Shown here in pieces: positions 27,038 to 36,172 of a stretch of DNA of 59,263 nt. The notes below the pieces were generated by a model. The model was not told the DNA's origin and did not search any database. It saw nothing but the letters and a program-made list of their open reading frames with translations. The DNA is taken from the NCBI GenBank assembly GCA_963169695.1, contig CAUJDS010000081.1:1-59263 (forward strand). The letters run 5' to 3'. The DNA comes from Bdellovibrionota bacterium (GTDB taxonomy: Bacteria > Bdellovibrionota > UBA1018 > CAUJDS01). The position numbers were made by a program, and so were the translations under genes. Numbering within the stretch: position 1 is the stretch's first letter; each line of letters opens with the position of its first letter.

Positions 27038-28379
27038 TTACCAACAGGATGTTCTTGTTACTGGTGGAAAAAATTACGCGGACGTCAATAATGACGTTGC
27101 TAAGCCACTGGAGAGTTTTCCTACGACAAAATGGTGGGTTTGTTTCGGGACAGCCCTCGCCGCATTTGGAATGGGAGCGACACTTGCAGCCTTGATGTTT
27201 ATGCGAGGACTGGGTGTACTAGGAATCAACCAGCCTAACGGATGGGGTTCCTTCATCGTTACCTTTGTGTTTTGGGTAGGTATCGGACACGCTGGCACTT
27301 TGATTTCAGCCATCCTTTTTCTTTTTAGACAGAAATGGCGAACGGCAATCAATCGTTCTGCAGAGGCCATGACTATTTTTGCTGTGATGACGGCACTTTT
27401 GTTTCCGTTGATTCATACGGGACGTCCTTGGTATGCGGCGTTTTGGCTCATTCCTTATCCCAACCAGCGCCAGTTGTGGGTGAACTTTAGATCACCTTTA
27501 CTCTGGGACGTGTTTGCCGTTGGGACGTACTTCACTATATCTCTATTGTTTTGGTACATCGGATTGATTCCAGACATTGCATCGATTCGTGACCGTGCGA
27601 AGAATCGAATTCGCAAAGTCATTTATACGATCCTCTCAATGGGCTGGCGTGGATCAAATCGTCACTGGTCGCACTATGAAGTGGCCTACCTACTATTGGC
27701 TGGATTGTCGACGCCACTGGTTCTATCAGTCCATAGCGTAGTGTCCTTTGACTTCGCGGTATCGAACCTTCCCGGTTGGCATACGACTATTTTTCCACCG
27801 TACTTTGTAGCGGGGGCCATTTTTTCTGGATTTGCCATGGTGGTGACTTTGTTGGTCATTATGCGTGAAGTCTTCAATATGAAGAATTACGTCACCATTG
27901 CGCACCTGGAGAGGATGAATAAGATCATCATGGCTACTGGGATGATGGTTGGATACGCCTACGCCTGTGAATTCTTCATTGCTTGGTATAGCGGAAGCGC
28001 CTTCGAGCGGTTTGTCTTTATTCAGCGAGCATTTGGACCTTATTGGTGGGCGTATTGGACCATGGCCATCTGCAACGCTTTCATTCCGCAGATTTTCTGG
28101 TGGAAGAAAATGCGGACCAATATTGCAGTGATGTTTGTGGTTTCGCTCTTCGTAAATATCGGAATGTGGTTTGAGCGATTCGTCATCACGATTACTTCCT
28201 TGAATCAAGATTTTCTCCCATCTTCTTGGGCGCTCTATGTTCCTTCATGGTTTGACTGGGGAATTGTCACTGGAAGTTTTGGCTTTTTCTTTATTTGGTT
28301 CCTTCTTTTTGTCAGGGTTCTTCCGGCGATTGCAATGTCGGAAGTCAAAGGAGTGATGGAGACTTCACATGGCCACTGA
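27018..28379 (+). CDS. actC: Alternative complex III subunit ActC, NrfD/PsrC-like quinol-interacting membrane protein
   Basis: 453 residues with about ten membrane helices, typical of NrfD/PsrC-like subunits. Characteristic pieces include [16 protein letters not shown] near residue 90, [16 protein letters not shown] near residue 135 and [35 protein letters not shown] near residues 240-275. It is expected to hold the quinol site. It starts 20 bases inside actB and overlaps actD by 11 bases. Confidence 0.95.
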   Translation: MGSTTASYQQDVLVTGGKNYADVNNDVAKPLESFPTTKWWVCFGTALAAFGMGATLAALMFMRGLGVLGINQPNGWGSFIVTFVFWVGIGHAGTLISAILFLFRQKWRTAINRSAEAMTIFAVMTALLFPLIHTGRPWYAAFWLIPYPNQRQLWVNFRSPLLWDVFAVGTYFTISLLFWYIGLIPDIASIRDRAKNRIRKVIYTILSMGWRGSNRHWSHYEVAYLLLAGLSTPLVLSVHSVVSFDFAVSNLPGWHTTIFPPYFVAGAIFSGFAMVVTLLVIMREVFNMKNYVTIAHLERMNKIIMATGMMVGYAYACEFFIAWYSGSAFERFVFIQRAFGPYWWAYWTMAICNAFIPQIFWWKKMRTNIAVMFVVSLFVNIGMWFERFVITITSLNQDFLPSSWALYVPSWFDWGIVTGSFGFFFIWFLLFVRVLPAIAMSEVKGVMETSHGH

Positions 28380-28902
28380 GGCACGAAATTTATCAGGAGT
28401 GGTGGGGTTTTTTTCTGGGCCTGGGGCTATCCTTAAAGCCATGGAGAAAGTCAAAGCAACGGGTTTTGAAAAGTTCGATGCGTTTACGCCTTTTCCAGTG
28501 CACGGAATGGACGATGCCATGGGGATTAAGCGATCGGTGCTTCCCTATATAACCTTAGTTGGAGCCATCACTGGACTGACCATCGGTTTTAGTCTTGAGT
28601 ATTGGACGTCTGCGGTAGATTGGCCACTTAATGTGGGTGGAAAACCTTTTAATTCCTGGCCAGCGTTCGTCCCGGTTATGTTTGAATTGACGATATTGCT
28701 CGCAGGACTTTCGACAGTTTTCGGGATGTTTGCACTCAATCGGTTGCCGAATCTCAAGGATGCGGCGTTTGATCCAGGAATTACTCGTGATCGGTTTGCC
28801 ATTTGGATTGGAGTCCCTTGTGATCTTCAACAGGCGGAGTCGCTTCTGAACTCACTTGGTGCCACGGATGTGCGCAAAGTCTATCAGGAAGGATGGTTTT
28901 AG
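28369..28902 (+). CDS. actD: Alternative complex III subunit ActD (DUF3341)
   Basis: 177 residues with two membrane helices (about residues 60-80 and 100-120), the layout of ActD/DUF3341. The N-terminal [21 protein letters not shown] segment and C-terminal DRFAIWIGV are typical. A small integral subunit without cofactors. Its start overlaps actC; its stop abuts the actE start codon. Confidence 0.93.
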   Translation: MATEARNLSGVVGFFSGPGAILKAMEKVKATGFEKFDAFTPFPVHGMDDAMGIKRSVLPYITLVGAITGLTIGFSLEYWTSAVDWPLNVGGKPFNSWPAFVPVMFELTILLAGLSTVFGMFALNRLPNLKDAAFDPGITRDRFAIWIGVPCDLQQAESLLNSLGATDVRKVYQEGWF

Positions 28903-29463
28903 ATGTTTAGGGTGGCCCCTCAGTGGCTCTTGCTGTCATCATTGCTTTGGGTCTTTGGTGCTTGTGGACCAAGAGAAAAGCCTAATACCATTTATATGCC
29001 TGAAATGGTCTACAGTCCTGCATACAAAGCCCAAGAAGAAGGATCCATGCGGACACCTCCTTTTGGGACGGTTCCGAGAGGGTTTGAAGTTTATGCTTAT
29101 ACCGGAAGGCCGGATGCTGCAGGCGCAGCACTGAAAAATCCCTTTCCTCACAAGAAAGAAGTCTTGGTGAGAGGACAAGTTTTGTTCAATCGATTCTGTA
29201 TGCCTTGTCATGGCATTCGAGGAGAAGGCGACGGCCCCGTAACGCCAAAATTTCCGCGGCCGCCTACGCTACAGTCCGAAAAAGTTCGAGGTTGGTCCGA
29301 TGGTCGAATTTTCGCAGTGATTACGGAAGGGCAGAACCTAATGCCTTCCTATGCTGGCCAAGTCTTGAAGGATGATCGTTGGAAGATAGTCAGTTACATT
29401 CGCGTCCTTCAACGCGCCAATCAGCCTACGCCGGAAGATTTAGAGAAGCTTAAGAATTGGTAA
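28903..29463 (+). CDS. actE: Alternative complex III subunit ActE, monoheme lipoprotein cytochrome c
   Basis: 186 residues. A lipoprotein signal with lipobox ending at Cys21 (VFGAC), then a class I cytochrome c domain with CMPCH (residues 99-103) and the likely axial methionine in LMPSYA. ActE takes electrons from ActA and passes them to the oxidase. The heme domain closely resembles that fused to the subunit IV protein at 40357 (see findings). Confidence 0.94.
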   Translation: MFRVAPQWLLLSSLLWVFGACGPREKPNTIYMPEMVYSPAYKAQEEGSMRTPPFGTVPRGFEVYAYTGRPDAAGAALKNPFPHKKEVLVRGQVLFNRFCMPCHGIRGEGDGPVTPKFPRPPTLQSEKVRGWSDGRIFAVITEGQNLMPSYAGQVLKDDRWKIVSYIRVLQRANQPTPEDLEKLKNW

Positions 29464-29485
29464 ATTTTGAAGAGAGGTTAAGTCC

Positions 29486-30673
29486 ATGAGCGCAGTGATA
29501 AAAAATCCAGGAAAATTCCAGATGTCGAGTTCCATTACCTTAGTAACTGGACTGATGGCTGTAGTAGGTCTTGGAGCTTTCTTGGTTCAGCTCAGCACGG
29601 ATCCGCATCGTGCATGGTCATCCTTTGTTCTGAATCACTTCTACTTTTTAACCCTGGGCTTAGGCGGTATCGTTTTCGCTGCGATTCAGTGGCTGACCAA
29701 CGCAATGTGGAGTGCGCCTATTCGTAGAATCCTGGAAGCATTTTCAGGGTACCTGCCCTTTGTGGTGCTTACGATGCTAGTTCTCTTCTACGGGCTTCAT
29801 CATGTTTATACTTGGACCGACGTGGCCATGGTTTCAAAGGATCCCATTTTGAGTGGCAAGTCAGGGTACTTAAGCCCTGGTTTCTTTTTGGCTAGGAATT
29901 TGGGCGCTATTTTGATCTGGATTTACTTTGCCAGAAAAATGATCGGCAATTCAGTCGCGCAAGATGCGAATGGAGATTTTCAATACACCGAGCGTAATCG
30001 ATTCTTGTCTCCTATCTTCATCATTGTCTTTGCACTGACCTTCACGATGGCTTCTTTTGACCAAATGATGTCCCTCGATCCCTATTGGTTCAGTACGATA
30101 TTTGGAATCTATATGTTTGCTGGAATGCTTTATTCCACGCTGGCGGCCCTTTGCTTGGGGACTCTCTACCTCAAAGGAAAGGGGTATTTGGATGGTCTCG
30201 TCAATGACAACCACATCCACGATATTGGTAAGTTCATGTTTGCCTTTACCGTTTTCTGGGCCTACATCGCCTTTTCTCAATTCATGTTGATTTGGTACGC
30301 CAATCTGCCGGAAGAAACGGGATATTATCTACGTCGCTTTAATAGCGGTTGGCTAGGGCTCTCCATTTTCTTACTGGTTGGTAAATTTTTGGTGCCATTT
30401 GTTTTTCTTCTTCCACGAGGCGCAAAGCGGTCCGAGGCGCGATTGAAGAAAGTTGCGATCTTCATGCTTATTGCTCAATGGATAGATGTTCTGTGGATTG
30501 TTCAGCCAGAATTTTTCCAAGAAGGTCCTCGCGTAGGCATATTCGAAATCTTGATAGCCATGGGCTTCTTGGGCGTCTTTATATTTCTGACGCTGAAGTT
30601 CTTAAGCAAACACAATGTGGTTGCCATTGGTGATCCAAGGCTGGAAGAAGCTGTCTCTCATCATCATCAATAG
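29486..30673 (+). CDS. actF: Alternative complex III subunit ActF, second NrfD-like membrane protein
   Basis: 395 residues with about ten membrane helices and the ActF pattern: SFVLNHFYFLTLGLGG near residue 45, MASFDQMMSLDPYWFSTIFGIYMFAG near residues 190-215, and FWAYIAFSQFMLIWYANLPEET near residue 258. It forms the second membrane core next to ActC. A DxxAGAGGTTAAG-type ribosome binding site (GAGAGGTTAAG) lies in the 22-base gap after actE. It is the last act gene; a methyltransferase gene is convergent 18 bases downstream. Confidence 0.94.
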   Translation: MSAVIKNPGKFQMSSSITLVTGLMAVVGLGAFLVQLSTDPHRAWSSFVLNHFYFLTLGLGGIVFAAIQWLTNAMWSAPIRRILEAFSGYLPFVVLTMLVLFYGLHHVYTWTDVAMVSKDPILSGKSGYLSPGFFLARNLGAILIWIYFARKMIGNSVAQDANGDFQYTERNRFLSPIFIIVFALTFTMASFDQMMSLDPYWFSTIFGIYMFAGMLYSTLAALCLGTLYLKGKGYLDGLVNDNHIHDIGKFMFAFTVFWAYIAFSQFMLIWYANLPEETGYYLRRFNSGWLGLSIFLLVGKFLVPFVFLLPRGAKRSEARLKKVAIFMLIAQWIDVLWIVQPEFFQEGPRVGIFEILIAMGFLGVFIFLTLKFLSKHNVVAIGDPRLEEAVSHHHQ

Positions 30674-30691
30674 TCTCCTAAGCTTGAAGCA

Positions 30692-31456
30692 TTAGGGTTT
30701 TCGGTGAATGCGGCTTAGGTACATTGGCCCCGAACGATCTTCATCTGGTAGAAAATACCACCCGTACTGGGTTGGACGACCTATGGGAAAGTCTAGTTTA
30801 TCCAAATAAAAGTCTTCCTGCCGACGATCAAAGAGCTTCTGCAAGACACCGTCATTTTCCTGGGGAGCCAAAGAACAGGTGGAATAAATCATGATGCCGC
30901 TTGGTTTCAGTAGGTCCAAGCAGGAGGCCAACATGGCGTATTGGTCGATTGCAAGGCGTTTGGAGCGGCTTGGGGACCATTTTTGCAGCTCAGTTGCTTC
31001 TCTGAGTACGTGAGATTCACTTGAGCAAGGGGCATCCAATAAGATCCGGTCAAAACTAGATTTTTCGCGTTGCGACCACTGCCTCACGTCGTAACCCGTG
31101 ATCGCAATGCGATTCCGAGCAGAAGAGGTGAGGTGCTCATCCAGAACCTTCTTTAATCGTAGTCTACGAGGGCGAGAAACATCGTTTGCGATAAGGTTTC
31201 CCTGACTTCCAAGACTTTGCGCTAGGATCAAACACTTCCCACCAGGCGCAGCACAAGCATCCAGTACGCGGTGATGGGGCTCAATGGGTAAGGACTTTGC
31301 GGTGAGAATGGATGCTGGATCCAATTCGTAGACTTTGCCGCCAGGAGTCGGCATCTTTGCTTTTTCGGGCGGGCGCACTAGCGCATCGCGTAGACGTGGC
31401 CAGCGATCGCCATAAAGGTCTCGGTAGTACTCTTCGAAGGCTGCGGGTCCACGCAT
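30692..31456 (-). CDS. RsmB/NOP2-family RNA (cytosine-5) methyltransferase
   Basis: 254 residues. SAM-binding motif I is LDACAAPGGK near residue 85. The motif IV catalytic region is LLDAPCSSE near residue 140 and motif VI is YSTCSL near residue 193; the two cysteines in PC and TC are the pair needed for m5C formation. It lacks the NusB-like N-terminal domain of RsmB and is shorter than most relatives, so its target (rRNA or tRNA) is unclear. It separates actF from the rest of the respiratory cluster. Confidence 0.88.
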   Translation of the reverse strand: MRGPAAFEEYYRDLYGDRWPRLRDALVRPPEKAKMPTPGGKVYELDPASILTAKSLPIEPHHRVLDACAAPGGKCLILAQSLGSQGNLIANDVSRPRRLRLKKVLDEHLTSSARNRIAITGYDVRQWSQREKSSFDRILLDAPCSSESHVLREATELQKWSPSRSKRLAIDQYAMLASCLDLLKPSGIMIYSTCSLAPQENDGVLQKLFDRRQEDFYLDKLDFPIGRPTQYGWYFLPDEDRSGPMYLSRIHRKP

Positions 31457-31583
31457 AGTGGTCCCGACTATAGTACGAACTCTTGGCTTAACACAAGGCG
31501 TTGGATTAAAAGCATCCGTATTGACTCATAAGTAAATGGCCTATTAGCTCAATTATCCTTTTATCTCGGCCGATACGTCTCCG

Positions 31584-32570
31584 ATGGGTTCTGAGAAAAG
31601 GCTCGCCAAACTTGCTACCTATGAAGACCTCTTTGAGCGAATGCTCGATGCGGGTCTGTTATTGGACAAAGATCAATTTACGGTCTTGGATGCCAATGAG
31701 GCATGTGAGGGAGTGCTTGGGTTTTCGAGGGACGCCCTCATTGGGAAGAAACTTGAAACCTTCTTGTCTCCCTCCTCCTGTGTTTCTTTGCTCAAAGAGC
31801 TTAGGGTCTCACGACGGAGGTACCATCCTCGACGGTTCGATACGCTTTGGCTCGGATCGGATTCCAAAGAGCGAACGATGGAGATTGCAGCATGCAGTCT
31901 TCGACTGCAGCCAGGTGAAGGACAGCCGGCCGAAGTGTTACAAGTTCTTATCAAAGATGTAACTCGCGAAAGAAGCGCAGAGCGCGATGCAGAAAAATAT
32001 TTAAGTGATCTTCAGATAGCCAATCAGAAACTTGAAAAACTTTCCACGACAGACGAAATGACTCAGCTTGCGAACTATCGGCATTTTCGTTCAGAACTAG
32101 AAAAAGAGCATGAGCGCTCCTTCCGCTATGGAACACCCTATGCTTTGATTTTTGTAGATATCGATCATTTCAAAAAGCTAAATGATACCCACGGACACAA
32201 AGCGGGTGACGAAGTGTTACGGCAGGTAGCAATGGTGCTGCGAACACAGTGCCGAAATACAGACTTGCCCGCACGATACGGCGGAGAAGAGTTTGTCGTA
32301 CTTTGTGCCGGAGTGCCATGGCATGGCTCTTTGATTCTTGCCGAGCGAATTCGAAAAGGAATCGAAGCTATTCAAACTCCCTATGGTTCAACCCAGCCTT
32401 TAGGAAAAGTAACCGCTAGTTTTGGTGTTGCTGGCTTTCCGGATCATGCACCCAGTGTAAATGAAGTACTTGAATGTGCAGATGAAGCTCTCTATGAGGC
32501 TAAGTCCGAAGGACGGAATCAGATCCACACGGCTTCTCCTAAGCTAAAGGCCCGAGCTAGTGGCGAATGA
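31584..32570 (+). CDS. PAS-domain diguanylate cyclase
   Basis: 328 residues, soluble. The N-terminal 130 residues are a PAS domain (VLDANEACEGVLGFSRDALIGK). A short coiled coil (ERDAEKYLSDLQIANQKLEKL) links to the GGDEF domain with active site GGEEF (233-237) and the inhibitory RxxD site RNTD (224-227) at the usual spacing. It makes cyclic di-GMP and should be product-inhibited. The last 27 bases overlap a convergent small gene. Confidence 0.92.
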   Translation: MGSEKRLAKLATYEDLFERMLDAGLLLDKDQFTVLDANEACEGVLGFSRDALIGKKLETFLSPSSCVSLLKELRVSRRRYHPRRFDTLWLGSDSKERTMEIAACSLRLQPGEGQPAEVLQVLIKDVTRERSAERDAEKYLSDLQIANQKLEKLSTTDEMTQLANYRHFRSELEKEHERSFRYGTPYALIFVDIDHFKKLNDTHGHKAGDEVLRQVAMVLRTQCRNTDLPARYGGEEFVVLCAGVPWHGSLILAERIRKGIEAIQTPYGSTQPLGKVTASFGVAGFPDHAPSVNEVLECADEALYEAKSEGRNQIHTASPKLKARASGE

Positions 32571-32858
32571 GTGGATGGCATTATCGACATCCCCCATTTT
32601 AGAAATACTTTCGGGTGCGAGAGGCAAGGGACCTTCGAGTGGGTCAGAGATGCCGTCTTCAGACCAGAAATTGATAAGCCCAGATTCCTGCCACTGTTTC
32701 AAAAGGACCCACTGATCCAAAGGATCTTCAAGATGATCCTGAAGCTGATTTTTCAGCGTCAATATTCGGTCTGGCAAAAAGCTTGTGGCGTAGAATCGTT
32801 GTATGGGGCCCTTAATCTTTAGGTAAAACTCTCCGTGATCTTCCAATATAAATTCCAT
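32544..32858 (-). CDS. Small hypothetical protein
   Basis: 104 residues, acidic, no signal peptide. It begins MEFILEDHGEFYLKIKG (beta-rich) and continues with a helical middle (ILTLKNQLQDHLEDPLDQW). A GGGAG seven bases before the ATG supports translation. The 3' end overlaps the diguanylate cyclase gene by 27 bases. No family recognised. Confidence 0.6.
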   Translation of the reverse strand: MEFILEDHGEFYLKIKGPIQRFYATSFLPDRILTLKNQLQDHLEDPLDQWVLLKQWQESGLINFWSEDGISDPLEGPLPLAPESISKMGDVDNAIHSFATSSGL

Positions 32859-32988
32859 TGCACACTCCCTATTTTTAAATCTGAGCCCGCATGCAACTTA
32901 CGTCAATCTGGCGGCAGGCCCAAAGAAAGAAATCTTAATTAAGCTTTCGTTCTATTTCTTCGATCAGCCTTCACTAGGAGGCTCTCAA

Positions 32989-33327
32989 ATGAAAGAAAAA
33001 TACAATCGCTTCGCTTTATTGGCTTTGGTTTTAGGATTGGGATTGTCCCAGTTCGCACTGGCCCAAAGCGAAGACGAAGATACCATTTGGTTCGAAACAG
33101 TCGGTGGCTATTGCAGTCATTTTGAAAAATCCATGACGACTTGTGCGACCGATATTACTAACTTCGCATCGGATCATGGATACGACTATCCAAGTCCTCA
33201 GAGCGGACATGTCGTTAGCACGGAAGTCGTAGATATCACCGGCGCTGCTGAGACGATGGCTCGCTGGATGGTTTGCGTAGGAGCAAGTCCCAGTGGCGGA
33301 GGCCAGGGCTGCGGAGGTCCAAATTAA
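32989..33327 (+). CDS. Small secreted cysteine-containing protein
   Basis: 112 residues. A signal peptide (MKEKYNRF, then LALVLGLGLSQFALAQ) is followed by an acidic mature part with four cysteines (YCSHF, TCATD, VCVGA, QGCGG) and a Gly/Ser-rich end. The upstream TAGGAGG is a strong ribosome binding site. Its stop overlaps the convergent DUF4423 regulator gene by four bases. Function unknown. Confidence 0.75.
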   Translation: MKEKYNRFALLALVLGLGLSQFALAQSEDEDTIWFETVGGYCSHFEKSMTTCATDITNFASDHGYDYPSPQSGHVVSTEVVDITGAAETMARWMVCVGASPSGGGQGCGGPN

Positions 33328-34175
33328 ATCAATTTCTCTTCTTTTTTTGTAAGGGTCATTGGAAACAGTGACACTTCCAATTGATAGACGTCTTTAGGCG
33401 CGGATAGGTATTGCAAGCGATTCATTTTTTTGATGAATCGGCCTATCTCGCGCTTAAAGGTGTTGAGGTCCTTCACGTCAATATTAATGATCCAATTATA
33501 AAAATGCCTGGTGTCCTGATCGAGGCCAGCCTCATTTCTTGCCAAGATACTTTCATACCAATTTTTTCTGAATTGCTTCCATGCCTCTGGCGCTACTTTT
33601 GCTGAGGGAGAAACGGGGTAAAGCCTTGTTCGTTCATAAAACACTCCTGCTTTCGCAAGGAGCCCTAGTTTCTCAAGGTTTTTTAACCGAAAAGACAGCG
33701 CTTTGAGAGTGAGTCCTGATCTCCTTTGAAACCATCGCATTGAGGGCCTGAAATCTTCCAAATGAAACATCTGGAGAACGCAATAGCTCATAGGATCGGA
33801 GCAAAAAAATTCCTGCTCCAGAGTTAGTAATGGCTTGCCATCTCGAATGGTGTGAAGGGCGAGGCCTTCTTCTGGCAAGAAGGAATTTTTCTCTTCTCGA
33901 TTAAAAGTTTCTTCCAATTCCGCCAGTGCTTGCGGCTGAAAAAGTGGACGGAGGTATTTCTGAAAGGCTTTTCTGGTAACTTTTCTTCGACCCGATCGAT
34001 ATTCGGAAAGTACCGTTTCTGAGATTCCTAGTTCTGATGCGATTTGGGTGAGGCGCCGTCTCTTATCAGCGTCTCTGCACTTGAGACGTGATTCAATTTC
34101 GGAGCGAATTCTATCTTGGGAGGAGCGGAAGTCCTTAGGCGTCCTTCTTTGATTGAGAATCAAATTGGATTCCAT
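33324..34175 (-). CDS. TIGR02147/DUF4423-family transcriptional regulator
   Basis: 283 residues. An N-terminal helix-turn-helix (RLTQIASELGISETVLSEYRSGRRK, about residues 40-65) is followed by the DUF4423 region: a second winged-helix-like part (RWFQRRSGLTLKALSFRLKNLEKLGLL) and a C-terminal domain ending SLFPMTL. The family is known chiefly from Bdellovibrionota and Fibrobacterota, with unknown ligands. A perfect palindrome just upstream (34208-34225) suggests autoregulation. Confidence 0.83.
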   Translation of the reverse strand: MESNLILNQRRTPKDFRSSQDRIRSEIESRLKCRDADKRRRLTQIASELGISETVLSEYRSGRRKVTRKAFQKYLRPLFQPQALAELEETFNREEKNSFLPEEGLALHTIRDGKPLLTLEQEFFCSDPMSYCVLQMFHLEDFRPSMRWFQRRSGLTLKALSFRLKNLEKLGLLAKAGVFYERTRLYPVSPSAKVAPEAWKQFRKNWYESILARNEAGLDQDTRHFYNWIINIDVKDLNTFKREIGRFIKKMNRLQYLSAPKDVYQLEVSLFPMTLTKKEEKLI

Positions 34176-34207
34176 AATTAGCCGGTCTCCCTATTCGGTG
34201 GGTTCTT

Positions 34208-34235
34208 TTTTGCGAATTCGCAAAATGAATTTATA
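34208..34235 (-). promoter_or_regulatory. 18-bp perfect palindrome and -10 box of the DUF4423 regulator
   Basis: TTTTGCGAATTCGCAAAA at 34208-34225 is a perfect palindrome without a loop, so an operator rather than a terminator. On the minus strand TATAAA (34235-34230) sits just upstream of it, which would place the palindrome over the transcription start. A further 10-bp palindrome, CCTCTAGAGG, lies at 34253-34262. The regulator starts at 34175. Confidence 0.55.
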
Positions 34236-34274
34236 CACGAATAGTGAGCCTGCCTCTAGAGGATACTTGAATTT

Positions 34275-35192
34275 TTAACGTAGAAAAAGGCTCCAACGGT
34301 CAACCAGTGCGGCCGCTAAATAGATGAGAAGACTAAAGTTGATCCATAGAAAGAAGGGGAGCCATCCTTTTTCGTCCGGCTGCCTTACAAATCGCTGGAG
34401 CTCCCAAATCAGCTTAAAACTCGCCGGAAGTACAATCATTAAATAAATAGGGCTGGCGTGGAGTAAGAGCTGGCCAAGAATAGCTACGGCCACGAAAGCT
34501 AGGGTCCAAAGCGTAATGTGAAAGAGCGTCTTCGAGACTCCATAGACTACGGGAAGGGTGGGAATGCCGCCCTTTCGGTAGTCCTCGCGGTAACGAATGG
34601 CGAGAGACCAAAAGTGTGGCATCTGCCAAAAGAAGAGGATCAAAAATCCATAGAGCCCTTGAGGTGAAGTCCAGTCTGAATTCGACGCCGAATATCCCAT
34701 CAAGATGGGGAGTGCTCCAGGGACAGCACCAGGAACTGCAGCGAACGCCCACTTGCGCTTCCACCAAAGTGTGTAAAAACCATTGTAAGTAAGGACGGTC
34801 AGAAGTCCCAACCAAAGGGTTTCTTCATTGAGAGATCCTAAGATAGTAACGCCCAATGAAAAGCAAAGGCCCATGACCACGATACCTTCGGCTAGACCGA
34901 TCCGTCCTGAGGCATAGGGGCGAGAAGCCGTGCGTGGCATTTTTTGGTCAATGGATCGCTCTTGAAGCTGGTTGAGTACCGAGGATCCAGCTCCAAGAAA
35001 AAAAACGCCCAATAGCGTGGCCAAAAAGTGCGATATCACCACGGGTTGATTGATAGGTTGCCCAAGGAGGTATCCAAGGAAGGCCATCATCACGACCAGA
35101 TTCAAAACCTTAAATTTTATCAAGTCACGGTAGAGGCTCAATCGAACAGACAGGCTCCACCGACTTGCCGTGGGAGTTAGGCTTTCTTCCAT
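34275..35192 (-). CDS. ctaB: Heme O synthase (protoheme IX farnesyltransferase)
   Basis: 305 residues, UbiA superfamily, about eight to nine membrane helices. The two polyprenyl-diphosphate motifs are visible: NQLQERSIDQKMPRTASRP near residue 78 and YREDYRKGGIPTLP near residue 200. It farnesylates heme b to heme O, the precursor of heme A. The frame stays open to 35453 but that part overlaps ctaA; the ATG at 35192 overlaps ctaA by 16 bases and gives the usual N-terminus. Confidence 0.94.
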   Translation of the reverse strand: MEESLTPTASRWSLSVRLSLYRDLIKFKVLNLVVMMAFLGYLLGQPINQPVVISHFLATLLGVFFLGAGSSVLNQLQERSIDQKMPRTASRPYASGRIGLAEGIVVMGLCFSLGVTILGSLNEETLWLGLLTVLTYNGFYTLWWKRKWAFAAVPGAVPGALPILMGYSASNSDWTSPQGLYGFLILFFWQMPHFWSLAIRYREDYRKGGIPTLPVVYGVSKTLFHITLWTLAFVAVAILGQLLLHASPIYLMIVLPASFKLIWELQRFVRQPDEKGWLPFFLWINFSLLIYLAAALVDRWSLFLR

Positions 35193-36073
35193 ATCCAAGA
35201 CAATCCTCCTGTCCGAAGGACTCCGAAGAAGGTGATTCCCCAGAGAGCATAGCCAATGGCTGCATGAGTAGCCCGCACAAGGGTGCTCAATCCCGAAAGT
35301 ACGGTCCATATTCCAAGGGTAGCTTGAAGTACCGCAAGAAGAAGGACGGCAGCACTCCAAAGAGAGACTCCCTTGGAGGAGGAAAAAGATCGCGCGGCGA
35401 ATCGAATCTGAATAAATCCTACGAGGAGTAAAATGCCGATCCATCGATGGCAAAAGTGAAGGGCATTTTGGATTGTGATGGGACTAGGTAGGATTCCATC
35501 CATGCAATAAGGAAAAAGCGGGCAAGCGAGTCCTGCGCCCGAATGTCGCACCAAAGCACCCAGCGCAAACTGAAGCAAGAGCGCACCAAGCGTGGCAACG
35601 GAGAGTGCGCGTAATTTTTTTGTAGCCGCCGGGTTAGAAAGCCCCTCCCAAGGAATGGGCTCGTAGGTGGTGGCAACAGCAACCGCAATAAGCGCACTGA
35701 AAAGCAAGGTTGCTAGGACTAAGTGAATGCTGCTCACAATAACCGAAAGCTTTAAAAGTACGGTGATGGCTCCGAGGAGAATTTGAATTCCAATAAAACT
35801 TACGAGAAAGAGAAGGGGCTTTTTGAGAGAGGCTGTTTTGCGAATTTCCTTCCATCCTTTAAGAATGGTGAGAAGGATAAACGCCGTCGCAAGTGCTGCG
35901 AGTAGTCGATGTCCCCATTCTAAAACAATATCCACGCGAATGGGCGGAAGGAGTGTGCCGTGACAAGTCGGCCAGTCAGGACAAGCAAGCCCCGAACCCG
36001 TTGCGCTGACGGTATTTCCCCAAACCATGAGACAGTAGGTGAGAGCCACAGTCCACCAAGCGAGTACTTTCAT
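35177..36073 (-). CDS. ctaA: Heme A synthase (COX15/CtaA)
   Basis: 298 residues with eight membrane helices. It has the GNTVSATGSGLACPDWPTCHG start with the disulphide-type cysteine pair, EWGHRLLAA near residue 53 with its heme-binding histidine, VRHSGAGLACPLFPYC near residue 175 and FCHRWIGILL. It oxidises heme O to heme A for the caa3 oxidase. Co-transcribed with ctaB and divergent from the SCO/cox operon, with a 99-base shared upstream region. Confidence 0.93.
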   Translation of the reverse strand: MKVLAWWTVALTYCLMVWGNTVSATGSGLACPDWPTCHGTLLPPIRVDIVLEWGHRLLAALATAFILLTILKGWKEIRKTASLKKPLLFLVSFIGIQILLGAITVLLKLSVIVSSIHLVLATLLFSALIAVAVATTYEPIPWEGLSNPAATKKLRALSVATLGALLLQFALGALVRHSGAGLACPLFPYCMDGILPSPITIQNALHFCHRWIGILLLVGFIQIRFAARSFSSSKGVSLWSAAVLLLAVLQATLGIWTVLSGLSTLVRATHAAIGYALWGITFFGVLRTGGLSWIWKKA

Positions 36074-36172
36074 AATGAGTTCGGGTCTAACATAATGAAA
36101 ATGGCTTGGCTTGCCAGAAAATCGGATTGGCGACGGGGGTAATCCGTGTGATAGGCTGAACGCACAGCCAAG

